From positions 1 through 14,413 of the forward strand of contig RBNI01004230.1 in the NCBI GenBank assembly GCA_003990745.1: 14,413 nt of DNA, written 5' to 3'. Positions within the stretch are counted from its first letter, which is position 1, and every line of letters starts with the position of its first letter. Made by a program: the position numbers and the translations under genes. Of the stretch, positions 1-7,870 are shown one piece after another. This DNA is from Jimgerdemannia flammicorona (Eukaryota > Mucoromycota > Endogonomycetes > Endogonales > Endogonaceae). A model generated the notes under the pieces. The model was not told where the DNA came from and ran no database searches. It saw only the letters and a program-made list of their open reading frames with translations.

Positions 1-37
1 AACAAATTAGAAGGCCCCGATGAGGACGTCGAAAGCT

Positions 38-50
38 AAGAAGGGGAGAG
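38..50 (+). promoter_or_regulatory. Polypurine tract of copy 1
   Basis: AAGAAGGGGAGAG is followed by one T and then TGTAAG, the LTR start. A purine run directly before a 3' LTR is the usual plus-strand primer site of LTR retrotransposons. The same tract lies in the same place in the two minus-strand elements (5862-5874 and 8084-8096), which is what fixed the LTR boundary. Confidence 0.8.
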
Positions 51-99
51 TTGTAAGCACACAACCTCCAAGCCACCAAAATCGCATGGCATCCTCAGA

Positions 100-857
100 A
101 CTAATTTGGAAACCACATGCGAGACTACAAAACAAGAGATCATCTGGTTACATGAAATACACCAGCAAGTACGAGAACTCACCACCAAGATACAAGAATA
201 CTAGAAGAAGTACTATAACCATAAGACTGACTCTAAACCGCTATAACTAGTTTGGTGTACTGTACTATTACAAAAGAAAACTGAAAGTACCAAACTCAAA
301 TTGAGACAAGAAGAACTCTATCTCATCTACCAAAAGGTTCACGAACTGTACTTATCAACTCAAGATCAAGATACACTGTGACTATACAAGATCTCATTAC
401 TTAGTAGAAGCAAAATGCATTTGAACAACTCTATTCACTCTATCTGTGTCACCTTCGTTGGAGAGTGACAGATGCTTCATCTGAACTCAAGAAAGCCGAC
501 ATTGTCAAAACCAATCTCAAGCCATCCACGTGATAGATATTACTACTAGAAATTGTCTCGGATTACAGAAAATATCATTTCCGAGAGGTTCGAACCCCCA
601 GCTGCGACATTGGGAGCCCTTGCCCTAGACGAGAATGGCCAGTCCTCGCAAATGCACCAGCAGACCAAAAAAAAAGAGAACCAAGACCTGTTATCCTTGT
701 ACAACCACCACCACCAAGAACAGCCTTAATCTTGCAAGAGATAGAAGTGATGATACCTTGAAACTGATGATGTCAGAAGTTAGAAAACTGCTCAGACTTT
801 GCCAGTAATGATGTCATCAATAGTGATGTCATCAAAGACTAACCAGACAGCACCTAA
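100..857 (+). pseudogene. ORFy, decayed U3 reading frame in LTR1, function unknown
   Basis: One frame (codons starting at 100, 103 and so on) is protein-like for about 200 codons. Stops are TAG 202, TAA 244, TGA 379, TGA 466 and TAG 547, all one C-to-T step from CAG, CAA or CGA. From 550 to 726 it is open for 59 codons. At an A9 run (667-675) the plausible frame moves by one, into a segment rich in Arg and Pro (four prolines in a row near 705-716). The last codons (807-857, ending TAA) match the C-terminus of ORFx in the other LTRs, with one extra stop at 840. The N-terminal part is charged, Gln/Glu-rich and probably helical, perhaps a weak internal repeat (131-200 versus 304-372). I recognise no family and no in-frame ATG survives near the start. 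Coding status is likely but unproven. Confidence 0.4.
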
Positions 858-1046
858 ATCTATAAATAGCTTAGCAGTCATAGTATAGTTAGATTAGTTT
901 TGTACGATGTGACTGTGAACTGACTCAGCAGTCAGACAATCTCTTGATATGTCAGATTACACTTGTACTATGTGACTGCATTCTGACTTAGCAAAGTACT
1001 TAGTGCTATATCCATATCTAGCATAGCCCAGATAGCCCCTCACTAG

Positions 1047-1054
1047 TATAAATA
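1047..1054 (+). promoter_or_regulatory. TATA box of LTR1
   Basis: TATAAATA is followed by a C-rich stretch. The same box and C-run occur in all four LTR copies and mark the end of U3. An AATAAA signal lies about 130 bp downstream. Confidence 0.65.
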
Positions 1055-1181
1055 CCCCCTCCCCCAGACCTCAGAATCTCAGACTTGAACAGACCTGAAC
1101 AATCCGAACACAACTCCTGAGCACTTCCCCACAATATCCCTTCACACAACTACTCCTAGTATAGTAATATTATGAATAGCG

Positions 1182-1187
1182 AATAAA
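1182..1187 (+). terminator. Poly(A) signal AATAAA of LTR1
   Basis: AATAAA lies about 130 bp after the TATA box and is kept in all four LTR copies, the expected spacing for the R region of a retrotransposon LTR. The remaining roughly 360 bp to the LTR end would be the rest of R plus U5. Confidence 0.55.
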
Positions 1188-1545
1188 CCTATTTGATAAC
1201 CCACAAACTACTCTTAAGTAAATCCGCTCCCCATTAGGTCCTACTCCTAACCCTATCACGAAATTTCCTAATTGGGTATTGTCTGCAGCGATATGCCGAT
1301 TTGACTAAGCTGGTCTTAGTTTCTTGAACTTCCTGAAATATGGAAAACCCTGAACATCCTGAACTAGTCCGAAAAAGGACTTTGGTTGAGACGTCAACCC
1401 GATCTAGAAATCAATAAGCATAGAGGACATACTCCATACGAAATTGATCTTGACTATAAGAAAATGGTCTTCCAGAATATCCTGAACTTCCAGAAAACTC
1501 TTTCAGAACTATGTAATGGTTACCCTAAAAAGCAACCCTCTTACA

Positions 1546-2258
1546 CATTTGTTTCTTATTTTGTAAAAGAGAATATCATAGATTGGAGAGCTCCCACTAC
1601 TGTCAAATAAGATGATATTACTCATAATGATATTATTGGCAATAATGTCATCTCACTAATTGGCAATATATATGAAATATATGAAATAGATGAAATATTC
1701 ACCAACCTCATTTCCTTCAAAGATATTCTGTCTCTGACCTCTGGCCTTGATAATAGTGTTAAGGATAAAGTCTTCATAGTCTTAAATATTCTACTCTAAG
1801 TTCTTAGTAATACTGAAATCTTCTGGCATTCTTTTCCTATATAACTGAAATCTTTTGACATTTTTTTTCTATAATACTGAAATCTACTAGCATCCTAAAC
1901 TTGTGTAATTATTTGTACAGATACTCAAATTTATACTTATAACTGAAGTTTTCTGTTTTCCAGTATTTTATTTGGTTATTAGAATTTATATTTAGCTTTA
2001 TATCTTAGCAATTATTGAATTATATTTTGTATAAATATTCCTCTTATTTTCTTTGAAATAAAGTCAGTTAAGTTCACTTATACTCAATTCTATACAAGCA
2101 ATCTAAGAGATAACAAGATAGTTTAAAGATAAGAAGTTTGAGGACTATAAGACCTTAGGAAGGTACTCTAATAAGAACTTGCTTATAACAAACTTATGGT
2201 TAGTCTAAGAGATACCTTAGAGAGAATCTGACATATTTGAAGAACTTAGCAACTACTA
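1546..2258. other. AT-rich unassigned region
   Basis: No intact gene is visible. The frame running out of LTR1 stays open to TAA at 1608-1610 and then for 62 further codons to a TAA near 1798. This is long for such AT-rich DNA, but the product (Ile, Asn, Asp-rich) is unrecognised. Short tandem repeats follow at 1809-1897. At 2029-2062 a TATAAATA and an AATAAA lie about 20 bp apart in AT-rich sequence; this might be a remnant of another LTR, but chance is equally likely. The stretch 2100-2258 shows nothing recognisable. Confidence 0.5.
1809..1897. repeat. Three imperfect 31-33 bp tandem repeats
   Basis: Units start near 1811, 1843 and 1875. Each begins with (T)ACTGAAATCT followed by a T-rich half. 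A weaker related unit appears near 1939. They look like a degenerate minisatellite in AT-rich flanking DNA. Confidence 0.6.
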
Positions 2259-2957
2259 TGTGACAATATATAGATAGCCTAGCAGTCATTAGTATAGTTA
2301 GATTAGCCTTATACAATATAACTGTAAACTGACTTAGTAGTCAGATGATCTCTAATATATCAGTTCATACTTATACTATGTGACTGCATTCTGACTCAGC
2401 AAGATACTAAAGTGCTATATCTATATTTAGTATAGTCTAGATAGCCTCCCATTAGTATAAATACTCCCTCTTCTAGATCTCAGTATCTCAGACTTGAATA
2501 GACAAAAATAATCCAAATACAACTTCTGAATACTTCTTTACAATATCTCTTTATACAACTACTTTTAGTATAGCAATATTATGAATAGTAAATAAACCTA
2601 TTTAATAACCTACAAATTACTCTTATATAAGTAAATTTATATCACATTAGGTCCTATTCCTAACCATATTATAAAATTTCCTAATTGGGTATTGTCTGCA
2701 GCAATATATCAATTCAACTAAACTAGTCTTAGTTTCTTAAACTTCTTGAAATATAGAAAATCCTGAACATCTAGAATAAGTCCAAAAAAGAACTTTAGTT
2801 GAGACATCAATCCAATCTTAAAATCAATAAGTATAGAGGATATACTCTATATAAAATTGATCTTGACCTAAAGAAAATAATCTTTCAGAATATCTAGAAC
2901 TTCTAGAAAACTCTTCCAGAACTACATAATGGTACTTTTATAAGTAACTCTTTTATA
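2259..2957 (+). repeat. LTR2, 5'-truncated and heavily mutated LTR fragment
   Basis: This aligns along its length with the 3' part of LTR1 (from about 861 to 1545). It keeps the TATA box (2456-2463), AATAAA (2591-2596) and the end TTATA (TTACA in LTR1). Most differences from LTR1 are C-to-T or G-to-A, and nearly every CpG of LTR1 is lost here, for example GCGATATGCCGAT against GCAATATATCAAT. Homology begins near the position where ORFx ends in the minus-strand copies, so the U3 cargo part is missing or unrecognisable. I found no convincing target-site duplication (5' flank TACTA, 3' flank ATAGC). Confidence 0.8.
2456..2463 (+). promoter_or_regulatory. TATA box of LTR2
   Basis: TATAAATA is preserved in the same context as in the other LTR copies, although the following C-run is partly changed to T. 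It is unlikely to be functional in this decayed copy. Confidence 0.5.
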
Positions 2958-3796
2958 ATAGCTATAAATGCTGCTCTTGCTGATCCTTGGAGACTGAAGA
3001 GCAGGAGGGCTACTTGCTGTATTACTATCAGGGTCCTTATAGCAGCATACTACTTGAAATTATCAATGAAGATAATGATTGATTCATCTGAAGTATATCT
3101 ATGGAATATTAATAGTCTTATATCCATCTTGTCTAGATATCTTGGTTTAATTTATATGATTGTTTATTATTTAACTTGAAAGTTTTAAATCACTAGCCAA
3201 TGGATACCAAGTTATAATATGATAAATACCTAACCTTGAAAGTATGGTAGATTTTTATATCTTAAAAACTTGACTTATTCTGACTTTCACAGAGTTCTCA
3301 GAGTACAGAGAAGTGAGTTTGAAGTATATCTGCTTACAGACTTACTAGTTTCTTTATTTTTTCTTTACTTTGAACTATTTTGATCTAATGTTTATTCACT
3401 CTAAGATACTGAATTATTTATACAAGTTTGCTAGCTATAAGATGGCTAAGTTATGACTATATTATAAGTTACTTTTTATAAGTATTAATCCTTGATATCT
3501 TTTAAATCTTTGATGATTGTCAAAATTTTAATATCTGTAAATTCTTGACATTTGTGAAGAGTTTAACATTTATGAAAACTTTAATATTTGTGAAATAACT
3601 ACTATTTATAAGGCTATACTATGTCAAAAATTGAGTTTAGATATTATGATCAAATGTCTAATTCTTCTGATTCATATTACTATTCAGATCAATCATCACA
3701 ATATACTAAAATATTAATTTTAAAATAAAATTAAGCATAATAGAGTAGCTGTAGACTTTCTGTTTGATAAATTTAAGTAGATAACAGTACTATAGA
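2958..3796. other. AT-rich unassigned region between opposed elements
   Basis: This is DNA between the 3' ends of the plus-strand and minus-strand elements. No gene is recognised. A small GC-richer patch at about 2968-3050 has 8-bp inverted arms (ATGCTGCT at 2968-2975, AGCAGCAT at 3041-3048) but is neither a tRNA nor an identifiable element. A six-unit 18-bp tandem repeat lies at 3492-3598. The rest is low-complexity AT-rich sequence consistent with old, mutated repeats. Confidence 0.5.
3492..3598. repeat. Six-unit 18-bp tandem repeat
   Basis: Units start at 3492, 3510, 3528, 3545, 3563 and 3581 (spacings 18, 18, 17, 18, 18). The approximate consensus is TTGATATTTGTGAAAATT. The last three units are the best conserved. 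It resembles a decayed minisatellite. Confidence 0.7.
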
Positions 3797-4154
3797 TATA
3801 AGAGAGTTGCTTTTTAGGGTAACTGTTACATAGTTCTGGAAGGGTTTTCTGGGGGTTCTGGATATTCTAGAAGACTATTTTCTTATGGTCAAGATCAATT
3901 TCATATGGAGTACATCCTCTATACTTATTGATTTTAAGATCAGATTGATGTCTCAATCAAAGTCCTTTTTCAGACTAGTTCTGGATGTTCAGGATTTTCT
4001 GTATTTTAGGAAGTTCAAGAAACTAAGACCAGCTTAGTTGAATTGGCATATTGCTGCAGACAATATCCAATTAGGAAATTTCATGACAGGGTTAGAAGTG
4101 AGACCTAATAGGGAGTAGATTTACTTAAGAGTGGTTTATGGGTTATTAAATAAG

Positions 4155-4160
4155 TTTATT
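4155..4160 (-). terminator. Poly(A) signal AATAAA of LTR A
   Basis: The reverse complement reads AATAAA, about 120 bp downstream of the LTR TATA box in the sense direction. It matches the site in LTR1, LTR2 and LTR B. Confidence 0.5.
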
Positions 4161-4275
4161 TGTTATTCATGATATTGCTATACTAGGAGTAGTTATATGA
4201 AGGAGTATTGTGGGGAAGTATTCAGGAATGTTCTTGTATGTTCAAGTCTGAGATTCTGAGGTCTGGGGGAGGGGG

Positions 4276-4283
4276 TATTTATA
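4276..4283 (-). promoter_or_regulatory. TATA box of LTR A
   Basis: The reverse complement reads TATAAATA followed by a C-rich run, the same box as in the other LTRs, at the end of U3. Confidence 0.55.
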
Positions 4284-4472
4284 CTAGTGAGGGGCTATCT
4301 GAACTATGCTAGATATGGATATAACACTAAGTATCTTGCTGAGTCAGAATGCAGTCATGAAGTACAAGTATGATCTGATATGTCAAGAGATCGTCTGACT
4401 GCTGAGTCAGTTCACAGTCATATTGTACAAGGCTAATCTAACTATACTATGACTGCTAAGCTATTTATAGGT

Positions 4473-5570
4473 TTAGGTACTGTCTGGGTAATCTTTGATG
4501 ATATCACCATTGATGACATCATCTCTGATAAAGTAGTCATCTAGGAAGAGTAGTTTACAGATTACTTCTCCTTATTGGCTAAGGTAGTAATACATTGGGA
4601 CTTTGTCACCATCCCACAGGATAGCATCATCTGTCTCATATGCTGGATAAGGTGTTAGTGGGTGAAGGAGTGGTGTATTATCTTCACTTTCATCAGATTC
4701 ACTATCTGCATATCTTTTATAGGTTACAGTACTATGAGTTGCAGAGTTGTAGTAAGCTGGTAGCTGTGGTTCGTATCGCTCATACTCAGGTGGTGGAGTT
4801 GTTGGTTTGATCTTGAGAGTTGTCTGAAGGTATAGATTGTGTTCTCCAGTCTCTTCATTATAGTTGAAGTAATCGGGGGTGAATGCAGATTAGTATTCAT
4901 ACCAGTGGTCATTGTCCCAATAAGTCTTATATGTGGTTATGAACTATTGTAAGTTTATCGGCAAGGTTGGTGGTATGATCAGAGTTGGCAGAGATTCTTA
5001 GCTTAAGGTCATGTCAGCATTGGAGGGATCATTGTCTTCTGCTTCATCTTCATCAAATTGGATTATATTGTAGATGTCCTTCATGATATATCCAACTTGG
5101 AGCATTTGCAGGATGTGGTCATTGGGATGCGGGAAGGTTCTGTCTGTGGTCTGGACATACTCGAGATACTTGTGGTTGAGTTCTTGTATCATGTCATCGA
5201 TTTGGCCATAGAAAAGGATAGCAACCATTTCACTGATAGTAACTCAGAGACAGAGAATAAAGGTGCTGTACTTATAGAAGAGTTCTCTGTATTTGTGAGC
5301 AATAAGCTTCTGGTGTTGAGACATCTGGATAATGTCTGTATCATAGTAGTGTTCAACCATATCTTCTAGGAGGTGGCCAATCTGATAGTAGCTTGAGATT
5401 TGTCCAATTCAGTAGACCTTACTAAGCATATTCAGGGCATTCCATCGGGCTTCCATGAAGTAGAGGGGTGCTAGGCTATGGATATTCATGAGGGGCAGAG
5501 AGAGTGTGGCTTGGTTGATAATGGTATTCCAAATGTCAGCACAGATACAGTTGTAGATCTTGGTGGTCAT
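4473..5570 (-). pseudogene. ORFx copy A, decayed 366-codon U3 frame, function unknown
   Basis: This is the same frame as the ORFx at 6697-7794: ATG at 5570, final TAA at 4475-4473, exactly 1098 bp in both, with no indel. Six internal stops break it: TGA 5411-5409, TGA 5246-5244, TAA 5000-4998, TAG 4946-4944, TAA 4892-4890 and TAA 4574-4572. At four of these copy B has the sense codon (CGA or CAA), so they are direct C-to-T changes. The TAG at 4946 is shared with copy B. Conversely, copy A has CAG where B has a TAG. The acidic cluster and the PPEY motif persist; the second motif is LPAY here instead of PPAY. It is not expressible as one protein, but it is valuable as a comparison for selection. 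Confidence 0.7.
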
Positions 5571-5641
5571 GTTTGTGTGTGTTTGGAAGTTGTGGTTGTT
5601 GTTTGTTTTGGTTCTCTACTTTGATGTGTCTTGGTGCTCAG

Positions 5642-5648
5642 TATATAA
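5642..5648 (-). promoter_or_regulatory. Possible TATA box upstream of ORFx copy A
   Basis: TTATATACTGAGC in the sense direction lies about 75 bp before the ORFx ATG. It is kept, with small change, in LTR B (TATATACTGAGC). An A/C-rich leader follows up to the ATG. Confidence 0.35.
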
Positions 5649-5861
5649 GCATTTAGTCCTGATTGGTAAGATTCCATTTATGTGAATCTTGTGTTCCATG
5701 ACTTCGTATTGACTCAGCTTTGTGCACTGTAACTTCAGTTTAGCTCAGCTTCATAATTATACAGATGATTTCCAGATTTATTCAGAGGTCGTGTGTGATT
5801 TCAGTGGCTTGTTCAGAGGGTGACATGTGATTTCTGTGGCTTGGAGGTTGTACGCTTACAA

Positions 5862-5874
5862 CTCTCTCCTTCTT
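5862..5874 (-). promoter_or_regulatory. Polypurine tract of element A
   Basis: The sense strand reads AAGAAGGAGAGAG, then T, then the LTR start TGTAAG. It differs from the tracts of copy 1 and element B by a single G-to-A. Confidence 0.75.
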
Positions 5875-6045
5875 AGCTTTTGACATCCTCGTTGAGGCCT
5901 TCTAATTTTGTTCTAGTGTTGTTATACTATTTGGAAGATCAAAAGTCTGGTAAAGTCCATTTTTTCAGAAAGTGGCATGCTTATAGTATAGTTGCCTAAC
6001 ATATTGGATGTAAGAGAGTTGCTCTTTAGGGTAACCGTTACATAG

Positions 6046-6084
6046 TTCTGGAAGGGTTTTCTGGAAGTTCTGGATATTCTGGAA
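6046..6084 (-). promoter_or_regulatory. Cluster of TTCCAGAA dyads (heat-shock-element-like) in LTR B
   Basis: TTCCAGAA, or its reverse complement, occurs at 6046-6053, 6059-6066 and 6077-6084, with a one-mismatch copy at 6068-6075. TTCnnGAA is the core dyad of heat-shock elements bound by HSF. LTR1 keeps two exact copies (1470-1477 and 1488-1495). The location is downstream of the presumed start site, so a regulatory role is only a possibility. Confidence 0.3.
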
Positions 6085-6366
6085 GACCGTTTTCTTATGG
6101 TCAAGATCAATTTCATATGGAGTACGTCCTCTATGCTTATTGATTTCTAGATCGGGTTGACATCTCAACCAAAGTCCTTTTTCGGACTAGTTCTGGATGT
6201 TCAGGATTTTCCGTATTTCAGGAAGTTCAAGAAACTAAGACCAGCTTAGTTGAATTGGCATATCGCTGCAGACAATACCCAATTAGGAAATTTCGTGATG
6301 GGGTTAGGAGTAGGACCTAACAGGGAGCGGATTTACTTAAGAGTGGTTTGTGGGTTATTAAATAGG

Positions 6367-6372
6367 TTTATT
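6367..6372 (-). terminator. Poly(A) signal AATAAA of LTR B
   Basis: The sense strand reads AATAAA about 130 bp downstream of the TATA box, the same spacing as in LTR1. Confidence 0.55.
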
Positions 6373-6499
6373 TGCTATTCATGATATTGCTATACTAGGA
6401 GTATTTGTGTAAAGGGATATTGTGGGGAAGTGGTCAGGAGTTGTGTTTGGATTGTTCAGGTCTGTTTAAGTCTGTTATTCTGAGGTCTGGGGGAGGGGG

Positions 6500-6507
6500 T
6501 ATTTATA
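6500..6507 (-). promoter_or_regulatory. TATA box of LTR B
   Basis: The sense strand reads TATAAATA followed by a C-run. It is conserved in all four LTR copies and probably drives the genomic transcript from the 5' LTR equivalent. Confidence 0.6.
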
Positions 6508-6696
6508 CTGGTGAGGGGCTATCTGGGCTATGCTAGATATGGATATAGCACTAAGTGCTTTGCTGAGTCGGAATGCAGTCACATAGTACAAGTGTGATCT
6601 GATATGTCAAGAGATCATCTGACTGCTGAGTCAGTTCACAGTCACGTCGTACAAGGCTAATCTAACTATACTATGACTGCTAATCTATTTATAGGT

Positions 6697-7794
6697 TTAC
6701 ACGCTGTCTGGGTAATCTTCAATGACATCACCATCAATTGCATCATCTCTGATGAAGTAGTCATCTAGGAAGAGTGGTTCGCGGATTACTTCTCCTTGTT
6801 GGCTGAGATAATAATACATTGGAACTTCGTCTCTGTCCCACAGGATAGCATCATCTGTCTCATATGCTGGGTAAGGTGTTGGTGGGTGAAGGAGGGGTGC
6901 ATTGTCTTTGCTTTCATCAGATTCACTGTCTACATACCTTCTATAGGTTATAGCACTATGAGTTGCGGGGTTGTAGTATGCTGGCGGCTGTGGTTCATGT
7001 CGCTCATACTCAGGTGGTGGAGTTGTTGGTTCGATCTTGAGGGTTATCTGAAGGTACAGGTTGTGTTCTCCGGTCTCTTCATTGTAGTTGAAGTAATTGG
7101 GGGTGAATGCAGGTTGGTATTCGTGCCAGTGATCATTGTCCCAATAAGTCTCGTATGTGGTTATGAACTATTGTAAGTTCATCGGCAAAGTTGGCGGTGT
7201 GATCAGAGTTGGTAGAGATCCTTGGCTTGAGGTCATGTCAGCGTCAGAGGGATCATTGTCTTCTGCTTCATCTTCATCGAAGTTGATTATATCGTAGACG
7301 TCCTTCATGGCATATCCAACTTGGGGCATTTGCAGGATGTAGTTGTCGGGGTGCAGGAAGGTTCTGTCGGTAGTCTGAACGTACTCGAGATACTTGTGGT
7401 TGAGTTCTTGTATCATATCATCAATTTGGCCATAGGACAGGGTAGCAACCATTTTGCTGGTAGTAACTCGGAGATAGGGAATAAAGGTGCTGTACTCATA
7501 GAAGAGTTCTCAGTGTTTGCGGGCAATAAGCTTCTAGTGTTGAGACATCTGGGTAATGTCTGTATTGTGGTGGTGTTCGACCATGTCTTCCAGGAGGCGG
7601 CCGATCTGGTAGTAGCTTGAGATTTGTCTGATCCGGTGAGCCTCATTAAGTATGTTCAGGGCGTTCCATCGGGCTTCCACGAAGTAGAGGGGTGCGAGGC
7701 TATAGATATTCATGAGGGGTAGAGGGGGTGTGGCTCGGTTGACAATGGCATTCCAAATGTCAGCACGGATGTGGTTGTAGATCTCAGTAGTCAT
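6697..7794 (-). pseudogene. ORFx copy B, LTR-encoded 365-aa protein of unknown function, three stops
   Basis: The frame starts at ATG 7794 (context AAAC-ATG, with an A/C-rich leader before it) and ends at TAA 6699-6697. Three internal stops are present: TAG 7536-7534, TGA 7512-7510 and TAG 7170-7168. Copy A has CAG at the first and an Arg codon at the second. The N-terminal half (about 1-170) is predicted helical with many Tyr, His and Trp. An acidic cluster (FDEDEAEDND) begins near residue 172. The C-terminal half is Pro/Tyr-rich with PPEY (260-263) and PPAY (270-273), and the tail is acidic. There is no signal peptide, no membrane segment, no Cys/His knuckle and no catalytic motif, so it is not an env. 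It lies wholly in U3. I recognise no family. Equal length of both copies and codon-respecting differences support a real gene now decayed. Confidence 0.7.
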
Positions 7795-7863
7795 GTTTGT
7801 ATGTTTGGAAGTTGTGGTTATTGTTTGTTTTGGTTCTCTGTTTCGACGTGTCTCGGAGCTCAG

Positions 7864-7870
7864 TATATAT
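7864..7870 (-). promoter_or_regulatory. Possible own TATA box of ORFx in LTR B
   Basis: TATATAC in the sense direction lies about 70 bp upstream of the ORFx ATG and is followed by an A/C-rich leader typical of fungal 5' UTRs. Two TGACTCA motifs (7932-7938, 7963-7969), the consensus of Gcn4/AP-1-type bZIP factors, lie just upstream. This suggests an internal U3 promoter; it is not proven. Confidence 0.4.

Larger units (their letters stand above)
1..1545 (+). mobile_element. 3' end of a plus-strand Ty3/gypsy relative (copy 1)
   Basis: This is the truncated 3' end of an LTR retrotransposon running left to right. It starts inside the 3' internal region, passes a polypurine tract and continues through a full 3' LTR. 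The first 51 bases are nearly the reverse complement of the internal sequence just before the LTR of the minus-strand element at 6009-14413, so the two are the same family or sister subfamilies. Any gag-pol would lie to the left of the window. The flank after the LTR (from 1546) is unrelated to the flanks of the other copies, which fits an element end. Confidence 0.8.
52..1545 (+). repeat. LTR1, 1494-bp long terminal repeat (variant without ORFx)
   Basis: The repeat begins TGTAAG at 52 and ends CTTACA at 1545, a perfect 6-bp terminal inverted repeat with the TG...CA rule. Two parts match the minus-strand LTRs: about 52-118, and from about 770 to the end. The second part holds TATAAATA (1047-1054), AATAAA (1182-1187) and a small AGTCC/GGACT hairpin (1366-1381). 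The block from about 120 to 770 does not match ORFx of the other LTRs and holds another decayed frame. LTR1 is about 580 bp shorter than the minus-strand LTRs because of this different block. The sequence after 1545 diverges from every other copy, supporting 1545 as the true end. Confidence 0.8.
3797..5860 (-). repeat. LTR A, 2064-bp 3' LTR of element A
   Basis: It begins TGTAAG (5860 down to 5855) after a PPT and ends CTTATA (3802 to 3797), where B has CTTACA. In sense order it contains ORFx, a TATA box (TATAAATA, 4283-4276), AATAAA (4160-4155) and the R/U5 region. The downstream flank (below 3797) matches no other copy. Its length is within 10 bp of LTR B; differences are mostly transitions, with A usually carrying the A or T. 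Confidence 0.85.
3797..6008 (-). mobile_element. Element A: older minus-strand relative interrupted by element B
   Basis: Read on the minus strand, this holds 148 bp of 3' internal sequence (6008 to 5861), a PPT, and a complete 3' LTR (5860 to 3797). The internal piece matches 8230-8083 of element B with the same length, 148 bp. It starts abruptly at the last base of B's LTR, so the rest of A should lie to the right of B, outside the window. A has more in-frame stops in ORFx (six against three) and fewer CpGs than B, in keeping with greater age. Confidence 0.75.

Noticed and set aside
587..597. GGTTCGAACCC, a match to the tRNA/SINE B box
   Set aside because: No A box or cloverleaf can be formed upstream, and the T-stem pairing is poor. 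It falls in the ORFy frame. Most likely chance.
1386..1610. A 74-codon frame in LTR1 with a similar frame at 5965-6168 in LTR B
   Set aside because: It has no ATG (begins at TTG), lies in the R/U5 part of the LTR, is broken in LTR A and LTR2, and its two versions run on into unrelated flanks. The similarity is explained by LTR homology.
6270..6295. TTGGGTATTGTCTGCAGC (sense) as a primer binding site
   Set aside because: It lies inside the LTR once the correct ends are used, in all four copies. The true PBS would follow a 5' LTR, and none is in the window.
6296..6701. A shorter, about 406-bp LTR starting TGTAAACC at the ORFx stop
   Set aside because: There is no PPT before it, and copies 1 and A lack the TG. 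The longer repeat has a PPT, TG...CA ends, a 6-bp inverted repeat, and four copies that diverge exactly at its end.
7321..7620. Plus-strand open frames over ORFx (5058-5369, 6796-7176, 7321-7620) and over pol
   Set aside because: They are antisense shadows of ORFx and gag-pol; the opposite strand has the recognisable or length-conserved protein.
6697..7794. ORFx as an envelope protein
   Set aside because: The position after pol fits, but there is no signal peptide, membrane anchor, Cys pattern or fusion-like segment, and it lies inside the LTR.
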